DNA from: Armatimonadota bacterium
GTDB taxonomy: Bacteria > Actinomycetota > Acidimicrobiia > Spongiisociales > UBA5794
Assembly: GCA_008501565.1 (NCBI GenBank)
Contig: QQUL01000074.1
Location: 1-7,748, forward strand
Length of the DNA stretch: 7,748 nucleotides
Reading direction: 5' to 3'
Of the stretch, positions 1 through 6,557 are shown in pieces (positions within the stretch are counted from its first letter, which is position 1; each line of letters opens with the position of its first letter). Made by a program: the position numbers and the translations under genes. The notes beneath the pieces are model-generated. The model was not told the origin of the DNA. It worked only from the letters and a program-made list of their open reading frames with translations, and ran no database searches.

Positions 1-2
1 CG

Positions 3-677
3 ACCTGGGTGATCTTTGTGCATGGGCGGGGCAATGACCGGCTGGAGGAATCGCTTCGCGTCATCCCGTCCCTCGTCGAATCGGGCTTCCCGGTGCTCTC
101 GATTGCATATCGGAACGATGTCAATGCGACCCAGAGCGCGTCCGGCCTGCGGTATTGGGGGATCGAAGAGTGGCGCGACCTTGACGCTGCCGTGCAGCTC
201 GCGGTTCGCAAGGGAGCCAAGGACGTCGTGATCATCGGCTCCGGGTTCGGGGCAAGCATCGTGTCGATGTTCCTCCACGAATCCGAGGTTGTGGATCTCG
301 TCAAGGGGGTCATCTACGACTCACCGGTGCTCGATATTGAGTCGGTCGCGGTCGAATATGCACGAGACGAGGGAACTCCGGCGGTTATTTCTTGGCTTGG
401 GCGTCGTATCGCCACCATCCGATTCGGGCTCGATTGGGGAGCACTCAACCAGATCGAACGTGCCAGCGAGTTCGACGTACCGATACTCTTGATGTACGGG
501 GCGAAGGATCCGATTACGGACATTGCACAGTTCGAGGCGTTCTCGTCTGCCATTCCGCAGCTCGTGACGACCGAGGCATTCGCCCAGGGTGGTCACGCCG
601 ATCTGTGGAATGTCGATACGTCCCGGTACGAGTCGACGATCGCCGATTTTCTCCTTGAGACCGCAGGACCCGAATGA
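3..677 (+). CDS. Alpha/beta hydrolase-fold protein, 5' partial, nucleophile serine missing
   Basis: The reading frame is already open at the window edge, so the start and probably an N-terminal region lie outside. Residue numbers count from the GTG at 9, which is unlikely to be the true start because it falls inside the first conserved strand. VIFVHGRG is the oxyanion-hole strand and HG motif. After the strand DVVIIG, where the family has G-x-S-x-G, this protein reads G77-S-G79-F-G81, so glycine sits at the nucleophile position. The acid (D167 in YGAKDPIT) and base (H196 in GGHADLWN) are in their usual places near the C-terminus. The fold is clear. Classical serine-hydrolase chemistry is doubtful, so it may be a pseudoenzyme or have a binding role. 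Its stop overlaps the next ATG by four bases (ATGA), which suggests co-translation with the desulfurase. The substrate is unknown. Confidence 0.85.
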   Translation, partial: TWVIFVHGRGNDRLEESLRVIPSLVESGFPVLSIAYRNDVNATQSASGLRYWGIEEWRDLDAAVQLAVRKGAKDVVIIGSGFGASIVSMFLHESEVVDLVKGVIYDSPVLDIESVAVEYARDEGTPAVISWLGRRIATIRFGLDWGALNQIERASEFDVPILLMYGAKDPITDIAQFEAFSSAIPQLVTTEAFAQGGHADLWNVDTSRYESTIADFLLETAGPE

Positions 678-1813
678 GCCATACATACATCGACCATGCA
701 GCGACGACGGTCATACGGCCGTGTGCCCAAGAAGCCATGGAAAGGGCCTACGCAGATTCGAACGCAAACGCATCCGGCCTCCACCGACCGGCTCGGGATG
801 CAAAAAACGCTCTTGAGCAAGCGCGGGAGGAAGCAGCAGAGATGCTCGGAGCATCGCGACCGCTCGACGTGGTGTTCACGTCCGGTGGAACGGAGGCAGA
901 CAACCTGGCGGTCAGTGGTGTGGCTTTCCCATCGCATCGCCGAACCGTTGTCGTTTCGGCCGTCGAACATGAGGCGGTACTCCACACTGCCACCAGTCTC
1001 GCCAGGTTCGGATACACCACCAAGACGGTGGCAGTCGACAGGTCATGTCTCGTCGCCCCCGAGCGTGTGGGAGCCCTCGTCGATACAGACACTGCCCTCG
1101 TATCGGTCATGGCAGCCAACAACGAGATAGGAACGATCCAGCCGGTCGCAGCAATCGCAGCAGCAGTGCGGGCTGTCGATCCCACCGTGCCGGTTCACAC
1201 CGATGCTGTCCAGGCGTTTGTCTCGGAACCGATCACCGTCGAGTCCACAGGTGCGGATCTGATTTCGTTGGCGGCACACAAGTTCGGGGGGCCAAAGGGT
1301 GTCGGGCTCCTCGTCGTGAATCCTGAGGTCAGGATCGACCCGATCATCCATGGCGGGGGCCAAGAAGCAGGACGACGATCTGGTACCTACAACGTGGCGG
1401 GGATCGTTGGCATGGTTGCAGCCATGCGAGAAGTCATCGAGACGCGGGATCGTTTCCGATCCGAGGTCGGTGCAGAGCGTGACTTGTTCGAAGCCACGCT
1501 GGTCGCCGGACATCCCGAGGCGGTGATCAATGGCGCCGACGCACCACGGTTGGTACAGCATTCCCACATCCACTTCGCCGGCGTCCTTGCCGAGACACTT
1601 CTCATCCGGCTCGATCAGGCCGGCATCGCCGCCGCGGCAGGTTCCGCATGCCAGTCGGGCGCCGTTGAACCAAGCCACGTGCTCAAGGCGATGGGATTCT
1701 CCGACACCGCCGCTGGCGAATGCGTCCGATTCACCTTCGGCTGGACGACAGAGCCAGGCGAAGGGTCAGACGCCGCCAACCGGGTTCTTGCTGTTCTTGG
1801 TGAACTCCGATGA
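674..1813 (+). CDS. Cysteine desulfurase, class I (NifS/IscS/YrvO-like)
   Basis: This PLP enzyme converts L-cysteine to L-alanine and carries the sulfur as a persulfide on an active-site cysteine. Motifs appear in family order in the 379 residues: YIDHAATT (5-12), the phosphate-binding FTSGGTEADN (68-77), EHEAV with the PLP-stacking H99, ANNEIGTIQP, HTDAVQ with D177 and Q180, the Schiff-base lysine K203 in AAHKFGGPKG, GGGQEAGRRSGT, and the flexible loop GSACQSG with catalytic C326. The protein ends soon after the fold (VLGELR) and has no extended C-terminal tail of the kind E. coli IscS uses to dock IscU. Together with direct coupling to mnmA, this favours a dedicated tRNA-thiolation partner like B. 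subtilis YrvO over a general Fe-S assembly enzyme; that assignment is inference. AGGA at 665-668, five bases before the ATG, supports the start. Confidence 0.96.
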   Translation: MSHTYIDHAATTVIRPCAQEAMERAYADSNANASGLHRPARDAKNALEQAREEAAEMLGASRPLDVVFTSGGTEADNLAVSGVAFPSHRRTVVVSAVEHEAVLHTATSLARFGYTTKTVAVDRSCLVAPERVGALVDTDTALVSVMAANNEIGTIQPVAAIAAAVRAVDPTVPVHTDAVQAFVSEPITVESTGADLISLAAHKFGGPKGVGLLVVNPEVRIDPIIHGGGQEAGRRSGTYNVAGIVGMVAAMREVIETRDRFRSEVGAERDLFEATLVAGHPEAVINGADAPRLVQHSHIHFAGVLAETLLIRLDQAGIAAAAGSACQSGAVEPSHVLKAMGFSDTAAGECVRFTFGWTTEPGEGSDAANRVLAVLGELR

Positions 1814-2889
1814 AGGCGCTCGTTGCGATGTCAGGAGGCGTTGACAGCTCAGTGGCAGCGGCGCTCATGCTCGATCAAGGCTACGACGTGATTGGGGTCA
1901 CACTCAAACAGTGGGAGGGTCCCGACGGTTCCATGCCCGTGGCGGGGTGCTGCACGTTGTCTGATGCTGAGGATGCGAGGCGGGTGGCCGCCCAGCTCGA
2001 CGTGCCGTACTACGTCCTTGACTATGTCGAGGAGTTCACCGCCGCGGTGGTCGAACCCTTTGCTCAGGGATACCTCGACGGTCTGACACCCAATCCGTGC
2101 ATCGAATGCAACCGGAACGTTCGCTTCGACGCACTACTCGACAGGACAACCGAGTTGGGTTGCGATGTGCTCGTGACAGGCCACCACGCACGGATAGCCG
2201 AGGATGGTGGCGTGTTCCGACTTCAACGCGCCGTCGACGGTACAAAGGACCAGTCCTACGTCCTGCACATGCTCGACCAGCAGGCCCTGTCGAAGGTGAA
2301 GCTCCCGATCGGGGAAATGACGAAGTCCCAGGTGCGGGAATATGCGAGTGACATGGGGCTTCGGACAGCAGCCAAACCTGACTCACAGGACATCTGTTTC
2401 GTCACCTCTGGCGACTATCGAGACTTCCTCCGCAACACTCACCCCGAAGTGGCTGCCCCTGGTCACGTTCTCAGTACCGAGGGTGATGTCGTCGGTACGC
2501 ACCCGGGAACGGCCGGTTTCACCATCGGCCAGCGGAAGGGCCTCGGCGTCGCGGTTGGAGAACCGCGCTATGTCACCGACATCAACCCGCGTGAACGGAC
2601 GATCACGATCGGAACCTACGAGGATCTCCTTGTTCGGGAATGCCACGTGGTGGACATGCGGTTTGTGCACATGCCACCATCCGTAGGCGGAGAGGTATCG
2701 GTGAAGGTGCGCTACCGATCTGAACCCGTCGACGCGACAATTGAAGAGGCGGGTGATCAGTGGCGGTTCGTGTTCAAGGTTCCGCAGGCACGACCCGCAC
2801 CTGGACAGACGCTTGTCATGTATGACGGAGAATTCGTACTCGGAGGTGGCACCATCGTCGATGGACGGAGGCATCTTGGAAACGGCTGA
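1810..2889 (+). CDS. mnmA: tRNA-specific 2-thiouridylase MnmA
   Basis: MnmA adenylates the wobble uridine U34 of tRNA-Lys, -Glu and -Gln and replaces O2 with sulfur, giving s2U. The 359-residue protein has the ATP-binding PP-loop SGGVDSS (8-14), GCCTLSDAEDARRVA, TPNPCIECNRNVRF with C100 aligned to the E. coli catalytic C102, TGHHARI, KDQSYVLHML, and KPDSQDICFV with C196 aligned to E. coli C199. GTAGFTIGQRKGLGVA (233-248) begins the central domain, and the C-terminal beta-barrel ends with the family signature PGQTLVMYDGEFVLGGGTI. C97 forms a CxxC with C100. The length is normal. The start overlaps the desulfurase stop by four bases (ATGA), with a weak GGTGA at 1799-1803, so coupling with the sulfur donor is likely. 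The identification is secure. Confidence 0.97.
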   Translation: MKALVAMSGGVDSSVAAALMLDQGYDVIGVTLKQWEGPDGSMPVAGCCTLSDAEDARRVAAQLDVPYYVLDYVEEFTAAVVEPFAQGYLDGLTPNPCIECNRNVRFDALLDRTTELGCDVLVTGHHARIAEDGGVFRLQRAVDGTKDQSYVLHMLDQQALSKVKLPIGEMTKSQVREYASDMGLRTAAKPDSQDICFVTSGDYRDFLRNTHPEVAAPGHVLSTEGDVVGTHPGTAGFTIGQRKGLGVAVGEPRYVTDINPRERTITIGTYEDLLVRECHVVDMRFVHMPPSVGGEVSVKVRYRSEPVDATIEEAGDQWRFVFKVPQARPAPGQTLVMYDGEFVLGGGTIVDGRRHLGNG

Positions 2890-4897
2890 ACGATATCGCC
2901 AGCTGCTCGAAGAACTGCGCGAGCACAACTATCGCTACCACAACCTCGATGCAGCCATCATCGATGACAACACCTATGACGCGCTGTACCGCGAGCTTGT
3001 CGAGATCGAACAAGCCCATCCCGAGCTCGTCGACCCAGAGAGTCTGACCCGAAGGGTTGGCGCACCCCCCGTGTCAGCGTTTGCACCGGTCACACACCGG
3101 GAACCGATGTTTGGGCTCGACAATGCAACGACCCTCGAAGAGCTTGACTCGTGGAACGAGAGGCTTGTCGGCCATCTCGGGCGTGATCCCGGTGGGTACA
3201 GCTGCGAACTCAAGATTGACGGGTTGGCGGTGTCCCTCACCTACGAGAACGGCCAGCTCACCCAGGCAGCGACAAGGGGCGACGGGGCGGTCGGTGAAGA
3301 CATCACCGCAAACGCACGGACGATCCGGTCAGTCCCGATGGTGCTCCGCGGTCAGGCACCCACCGTGATGGAGGTACGAGGCGAGATCTACCTCCCCGTG
3401 TCCGAATTCGAAGCGCTCAACGCGAGACAGGCAGAGGCGGGGGCAGCGCCATACATCAACCCACGGAATACGGCTGCGGGATCCGTACGGCAGAAGGACC
3501 CGTCGATGACGGCGTCGCGCAACCTCGCGGTGTGGATCTACCAGCTTGGGTACGTCGAAGGCGGCCCGCGTCTGGCATCACACACCGAGCAGATGGCGTG
3601 GCTGTCGGAGCTCGGTCTCAGGGTCAACCCCGCCAACGCAACAGTGGGGACGATCGATGAGGTCAAGGCGTACATCGCATCCGCAACCGAACATCGTCAT
3701 GTTCACGATTACGAGACGGACGGCATCGTCGTCAAGGCAGACCTTCTGTCGGATCAGGCCGAGGTCGGGTTCACGGCACGGTCGCCGCGGTGGGCGATTG
3801 CGTACAAGCTTCCACCCGAAGAGAAGAACACCATCCTCAAGTCCATCGAAATCAACGTCGGGCGGACGGGTGCCGTCACGCCGTATGCGGTCATGGAACC
3901 CGTCTTTGTCGGCGGCGTGACCGTGACGAATGCAACGCTCCACAACGAAGGGGAGGTCCACCGCAAGGACGTACGGCCGGGCGACACGGTGGTTGTTCGT
4001 CGTGCGGGCGATGTCATACCCGAGGTCGTGGGTCCTGTCCTTGATCTCAGGCCGAAGGGCCTCCGGCGATGGAACATGCCGAAGAACTGTCCGTTCTGCG
4101 GCAATCCCATCGTCCTCCCGGACGGCGAGGCGAAGGCCAAATGCACCGGGGGATTCGCGTGTGGTAGCAGGCTCAGGGAATACCTTTATCACTTCGGATC
4201 CCGTGGTGCGATGGATATCGAAGGACTCGGCTACAAGACGGTTGATGCACTCGTAGCTGCCGATCTCATCCGTGATCCCTCCGACATCTACAACCTGACG
4301 ATCGACGATCTCCTCGAGCTTGAAGGGTGGGCAACGATCTCTGCGACGAAGCTCGTCGAGTCGATTGAGCGCTCAAAGAAGCAGACTCTCGGGCGGCTTG
4401 TCTTCGGTCTCGGCATCGATCACGTGGGTGCGACTGTTGCGCGACTGCTCGCTGAGCATTTCCGTTCAATCGAGGCAATTGCTGGCGCCACGACGGATGA
4501 GATTGCTGAGATCGACGGGATCGGGCCAGAGATTGCATCGTCGGTCCATTCCTGGTTCGCTGACAAGGACAACGCCGCTCTGATCGATCGTCTGGCTGCA
4601 GCCGGGGTCACCCTCGCACTTCCCGAACCCGCCGCCCCGACGCTGCCACAGACGCTCGAGGGCCTCACGTTCGTCATCACCGGAACCCTCGACGGCTTCA
4701 CCCGTGACTCGGCGAAATCCGCTGTCGTCGAAAGAGGTGGCAAGGTGACCGGATCTGTCTCAGCGAGAACCTCGGCGTTGATCGCAGGAGAGAACGCGGG
4801 TTCGAAGCTGGCGAAGGCCGAATCTCTTGGCGTCACCGTGCTCGATGCCGAGGCATTTGAACGTCTTCTTGCACGAGGTCCCGACGGGCTCGTGTGA
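2861..4897 (+). CDS. ligA: NAD-dependent DNA ligase LigA
   Basis: LigA seals nicks between Okazaki fragments and in repair, using NAD+ to adenylate itself. Numbered from ATG 2861 (678 residues), it has an intact NAD/NMN-binding domain Ia (Y26, H27, D36, Y39, D40), the adenylated lysine K118 in KIDG, EVRGEIYLP (E175), INPRN (R202), DGIVVKAD (K292) and WAIAYKLP (K316), followed by the OB fold. The zinc cysteines C410, C413, C428 and C434 have the same spacing as in E. coli LigA. Helix-hairpin-helix repeats follow, and a BRCT domain (about 599-678) starts at LEGLTFVITGTL. Longer in-frame starts exist, for example ATG 2822, but they run deep into mnmA and add residues with no family counterpart. 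ATG 2861 gives the usual N-terminal length and overlaps mnmA by 29 bases. TTG 2876 is a weaker alternative. Confidence 0.97.
   Translation: MDGGILETAERYRQLLEELREHNYRYHNLDAAIIDDNTYDALYRELVEIEQAHPELVDPESLTRRVGAPPVSAFAPVTHREPMFGLDNATTLEELDSWNERLVGHLGRDPGGYSCELKIDGLAVSLTYENGQLTQAATRGDGAVGEDITANARTIRSVPMVLRGQAPTVMEVRGEIYLPVSEFEALNARQAEAGAAPYINPRNTAAGSVRQKDPSMTASRNLAVWIYQLGYVEGGPRLASHTEQMAWLSELGLRVNPANATVGTIDEVKAYIASATEHRHVHDYETDGIVVKADLLSDQAEVGFTARSPRWAIAYKLPPEEKNTILKSIEINVGRTGAVTPYAVMEPVFVGGVTVTNATLHNEGEVHRKDVRPGDTVVVRRAGDVIPEVVGPVLDLRPKGLRRWNMPKNCPFCGNPIVLPDGEAKAKCTGGFACGSRLREYLYHFGSRGAMDIEGLGYKTVDALVAADLIRDPSDIYNLTIDDLLELEGWATISATKLVESIERSKKQTLGRLVFGLGIDHVGATVARLLAEHFRSIEAIAGATTDEIAEIDGIGPEIASSVHSWFADKDNAALIDRLAAAGVTLALPEPAAPTLPQTLEGLTFVITGTLDGFTRDSAKSAVVERGGKVTGSVSARTSALIAGENAGSKLAKAESLGVTVLDAEAFERLLARGPDGLV
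4872..4894 (+). terminator. GC-rich hairpin at the ligA stop codon (possible terminator)
   Basis: CACGAG (4872-4877) pairs perfectly with CTCGTG (4889-4894). Inside, CCC (4880-4882) pairs with GGG (4886-4888) around a GAC triloop, leaving a two-base bulge (GT, 4878-4879). The 3' arm ends immediately before the TGA at 4895. No T-tract follows on either strand, so this is not a classical intrinsic terminator. It sits where one or both convergent transcripts would need to end. Coding constraint or chance remain possible explanations. Confidence 0.3.
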
Positions 4898-4936
4898 CGT
4901 CCCGATGTGGGGGAGTCGCCCTGGTCTCCGGAAGGG

Positions 4937-6049
4937 TCAAACTGTCGGTGCAGCCGACACGAGAACCTCAAGGTGGGCGCTGTCCTCCATTGTCACAAGA
5001 CCGGTCGTGACCGGTACATCGAAGTCAGACAGAACGATGTCGGTCTCGCCCTTGATCGAAAGCGTGCCGTTGGTTTCGAGCCGTGCTTCGATCAGCCACG
5101 TGGTTTCGAGAGTGATGTCGTTGACGGTGAGATCCCCCGTGACATCGAACGTGATTGGGGAGCCGACCGTTGCCGTGGAAGGCAGTGTGAAGGTGGTGCC
5201 TTCGAACGTTCCACGAGGATGGTCCTCAAACCATTCGCGTACCTTCGAGTCGCGCCGTCCCTGATCTGACGTGAACGACAGCATGTCGAGGGTGAACGTG
5301 AACGAACCGTCCGGAGAGAACGAACCGCCAACGGATTCCGACCGTCCGACTCCCACGGTGGAAAGGCCCCGGAGGATCTCGGGTACTTCGTAGGTCGCTA
5401 TGCCGCTCGACACGGTGTAGCTGTCTGCAAGATCCTCAGGAATCGAGATGACACCCGTTTCGGTCGTGAGGGTGGTATCCCGGGCGCCATCAGGGGACCC
5501 TTGCTGTTCTGAGGCGGTCGTTGTCACTGAAGCAACGGTCGTTGTCGGGGCGAGGTCATCGAGGGAAAGCTCGCCCGAGGCAACGTTGCCCCTTCCGAAC
5601 AGGCCGACTCCCAGACCAAGTGCAATGAGGACAGGGATTGCTGCGATCCAGAGCGGAGCAGTGACGCGTGAGAGCAGGGGAACAAGGAACCCAAGCGTGA
5701 CGAAGATGATTGCGGCAAGCGGGGCCGCGTAGGCGATCAGGTTGTCGAGCAGGAATGCCTGACCGAGACTGACCGCAAGCATTGCGACAATGAATCCGCC
5801 GAACATCGCCCATGCGAATACCTTCTGCGGGCTTCGGCCGGCTCTGAGTCTCCGCCACAACATGCCCGAGACGAGACCCAGGACGATCGCAACGAGAACG
5901 ACGGAAAGGCTGTTTGCGATGATCTCGTCCGGTGACCGCAGCGGTACGGAAACGAGTGCTGCAACGATCGCTGCGATTGAGCCCGCAACGGCACCTGCGA
6001 CCGCCGGATGCCAAGCGTCCGGATCAAACGTATACGTGGTGTCTGGCAT
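4937..6049 (-). CDS. Five-helix membrane protein with C-terminal YceI-like domain
   Basis: The 370-residue protein has five predicted membrane helices at about 16-36, 45-65, 78-98, 103-126 and 131-151. The most basic loop (RRLRAGRSPQK, 66-76) lies between helices 2 and 3, so the positive-inside rule gives a cytoplasmic N-terminus and an exported C-terminus. A Thr/Ser-rich linker (about 167-198) leads to a C-terminal domain (about 211-365) with YceI-like landmarks: SGIATYEV, an SFTF-LDMLSFTSD strand pair, the RRD turn (265-267), HPRGTFEG, a GDLTVNDITLETTW strand pair, and a late SDF motif. YceI domains are lipocalin-like barrels that bind polyisoprenoids or other long-chain lipids. The helices contain no histidine, so a cytochrome b561 module, a known YceI partner, is not supported. 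A weak GGGG lies just upstream of the ATG. It is probably co-transcribed with the small anchored protein 45 bases upstream. Its ligand and role are unknown. Confidence 0.85.
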   Translation of the reverse strand: MPDTTYTFDPDAWHPAVAGAVAGSIAAIVAALVSVPLRSPDEIIANSLSVVLVAIVLGLVSGMLWRRLRAGRSPQKVFAWAMFGGFIVAMLAVSLGQAFLLDNLIAYAAPLAAIIFVTLGFLVPLLSRVTAPLWIAAIPVLIALGLGVGLFGRGNVASGELSLDDLAPTTTVASVTTTASEQQGSPDGARDTTLTTETGVISIPEDLADSYTVSSGIATYEVPEILRGLSTVGVGRSESVGGSFSPDGSFTFTLDMLSFTSDQGRRDSKVREWFEDHPRGTFEGTTFTLPSTATVGSPITFDVTGDLTVNDITLETTWLIEARLETNGTLSIKGETDIVLSDFDVPVTTGLVTMEDSAHLEVLVSAAPTV

Positions 6050-6094
6050 GTTTCCCCATCTGACTTCGGCTACCCGACTGCGTCAGGTCGCCGA

Positions 6095-6496
6095 CTACTG
6101 AACGGTGAAGGTCCACACAAGTGTTCCCACATCAACCTGGTTCGGCCCACCTATCCAGGAGGCAACCACCGTGTGATCCCCGGGAGTCCAACGCTCAATC
6201 GCCTTTCCCTCGCCCGGTCTGAACTGGTGTCGGCCGGTCTCAATGATGGAATCGACCTGCTCCGGCGGGATCGGCTGGCCGTCGATGACGAATTGCACGC
6301 CATAGCCCGGCTGAAGATCGATGACGACCTTGATGGGGTTTACGACGAGATCTCCATCGCGTGGTGAGTAGCTTTCCACAGCATCGGGAAGGGTTTCTGG
6401 GTCTCCAGAAGGGATAAACAGAATGGAGAGTCCGATGATTGCGATCAACGCAAGGCCCAGAAGCGAATAGGTGACCCGATATCCAGTGGTGTTCAT
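6095..6496 (-). CDS. Small membrane-anchored protein with probable Ig-like beta-sandwich ectodomain
   Basis: I do not recognise a named family. The 133-residue protein has one hydrophobic helix (about 10-29, LLGLALIAIIGLSILFI) with little charge before it and no lipobox cysteine, so it looks like a signal anchor with the C-terminus outside. The ectodomain opens with SPRDGDLVVNPIKVVIDL, resembling the first strands of bacterial Ig-like domains (SP-x-DG...V). It continues with VQFVIDGQPIP, the polar turn RPGEGKAIERW, the late strand pair PGDHTVVASWIGG, and a closing VGTLVWTFTV strand. That pattern is typical of domains that display a short loop or bind a partner. It is the first gene of a likely two-gene operon with the YceI protein. 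The start has no Shine-Dalgarno sequence but has a -10-like box placed for a leaderless mRNA. Confidence 0.8.
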   Translation of the reverse strand: MNTTGYRVTYSLLGLALIAIIGLSILFIPSGDPETLPDAVESYSPRDGDLVVNPIKVVIDLQPGYGVQFVIDGQPIPPEQVDSIIETGRHQFRPGEGKAIERWTPGDHTVVASWIGGPNQVDVGTLVWTFTVQ

Positions 6497-6502
6497 CCAA
6501 CG

Positions 6503-6508
6503 ATGGTA
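6503..6508 (-). promoter_or_regulatory. Candidate -10 box for a leaderless transcript of the small anchored protein
   Basis: Read on the minus strand this is TACCAT, followed by six bases (CGTTGG) and then the ATG at 6496. A TAnnnT box six bases before the start codon puts the transcription start on or next to the A of the ATG, the arrangement seen for leaderless actinobacterial genes. No convincing -35 hexamer lies at the usual 16-18 base spacing, and there is no ribosome binding site. Confidence 0.5.
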
Positions 6509-6545
6509 GGAACGAACGGTGCAAAGGTGATTGGCGTGCCCCCGC

Positions 6546-6551
6546 TACCGT
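6546..6551 (+). promoter_or_regulatory. Candidate -10 box for a leaderless transcript of the aminotransferase
   Basis: TACCGT is followed by six bases (TGCGCC) and then the ATG at 6558. The geometry is the same as on the opposite strand of this 61-base divergent gap. No Shine-Dalgarno sequence precedes the ATG and no good -35 is visible, so the case rests on the -10 match and its exact position. Confidence 0.5.
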
Positions 6552-6557
6552 TGCGCC

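Noticed and set aside
1043..1678. Long open frame antisense to the cysteine desulfurase
   Set aside because: The sense strand carries every desulfurase motif. The antisense product is Arg/Cys/His-rich with no recognisable domain, as expected of GC-rich shadow frames.
2383..2928. 181-codon open frame antisense to the end of mnmA and start of ligA
   Set aside because: It lies opposite two well-supported genes, has low-complexity composition and shows no family signature.
4943..4959. Perfect six-base inverted repeat (TGTCGG / CCGACA) around a five-base loop, near the end of the YceI gene
   Set aside because: It is short, lies inside coding sequence, has no T-tract and is weaker than the hairpin at 4872-4894.
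4827..5264. Plus-strand open frames across the convergent junction and YceI gene
   Set aside because: The minus-strand frame encodes a coherent membrane protein with a YceI-like domain. The plus-strand products show no domain or plausible start context.
5590..6005. Cytochrome b561-like haem module in the five-helix region, as in known b561-YceI fusions
   Set aside because: No histidine occurs in any predicted membrane helix, so haem ligation of that type is not possible.
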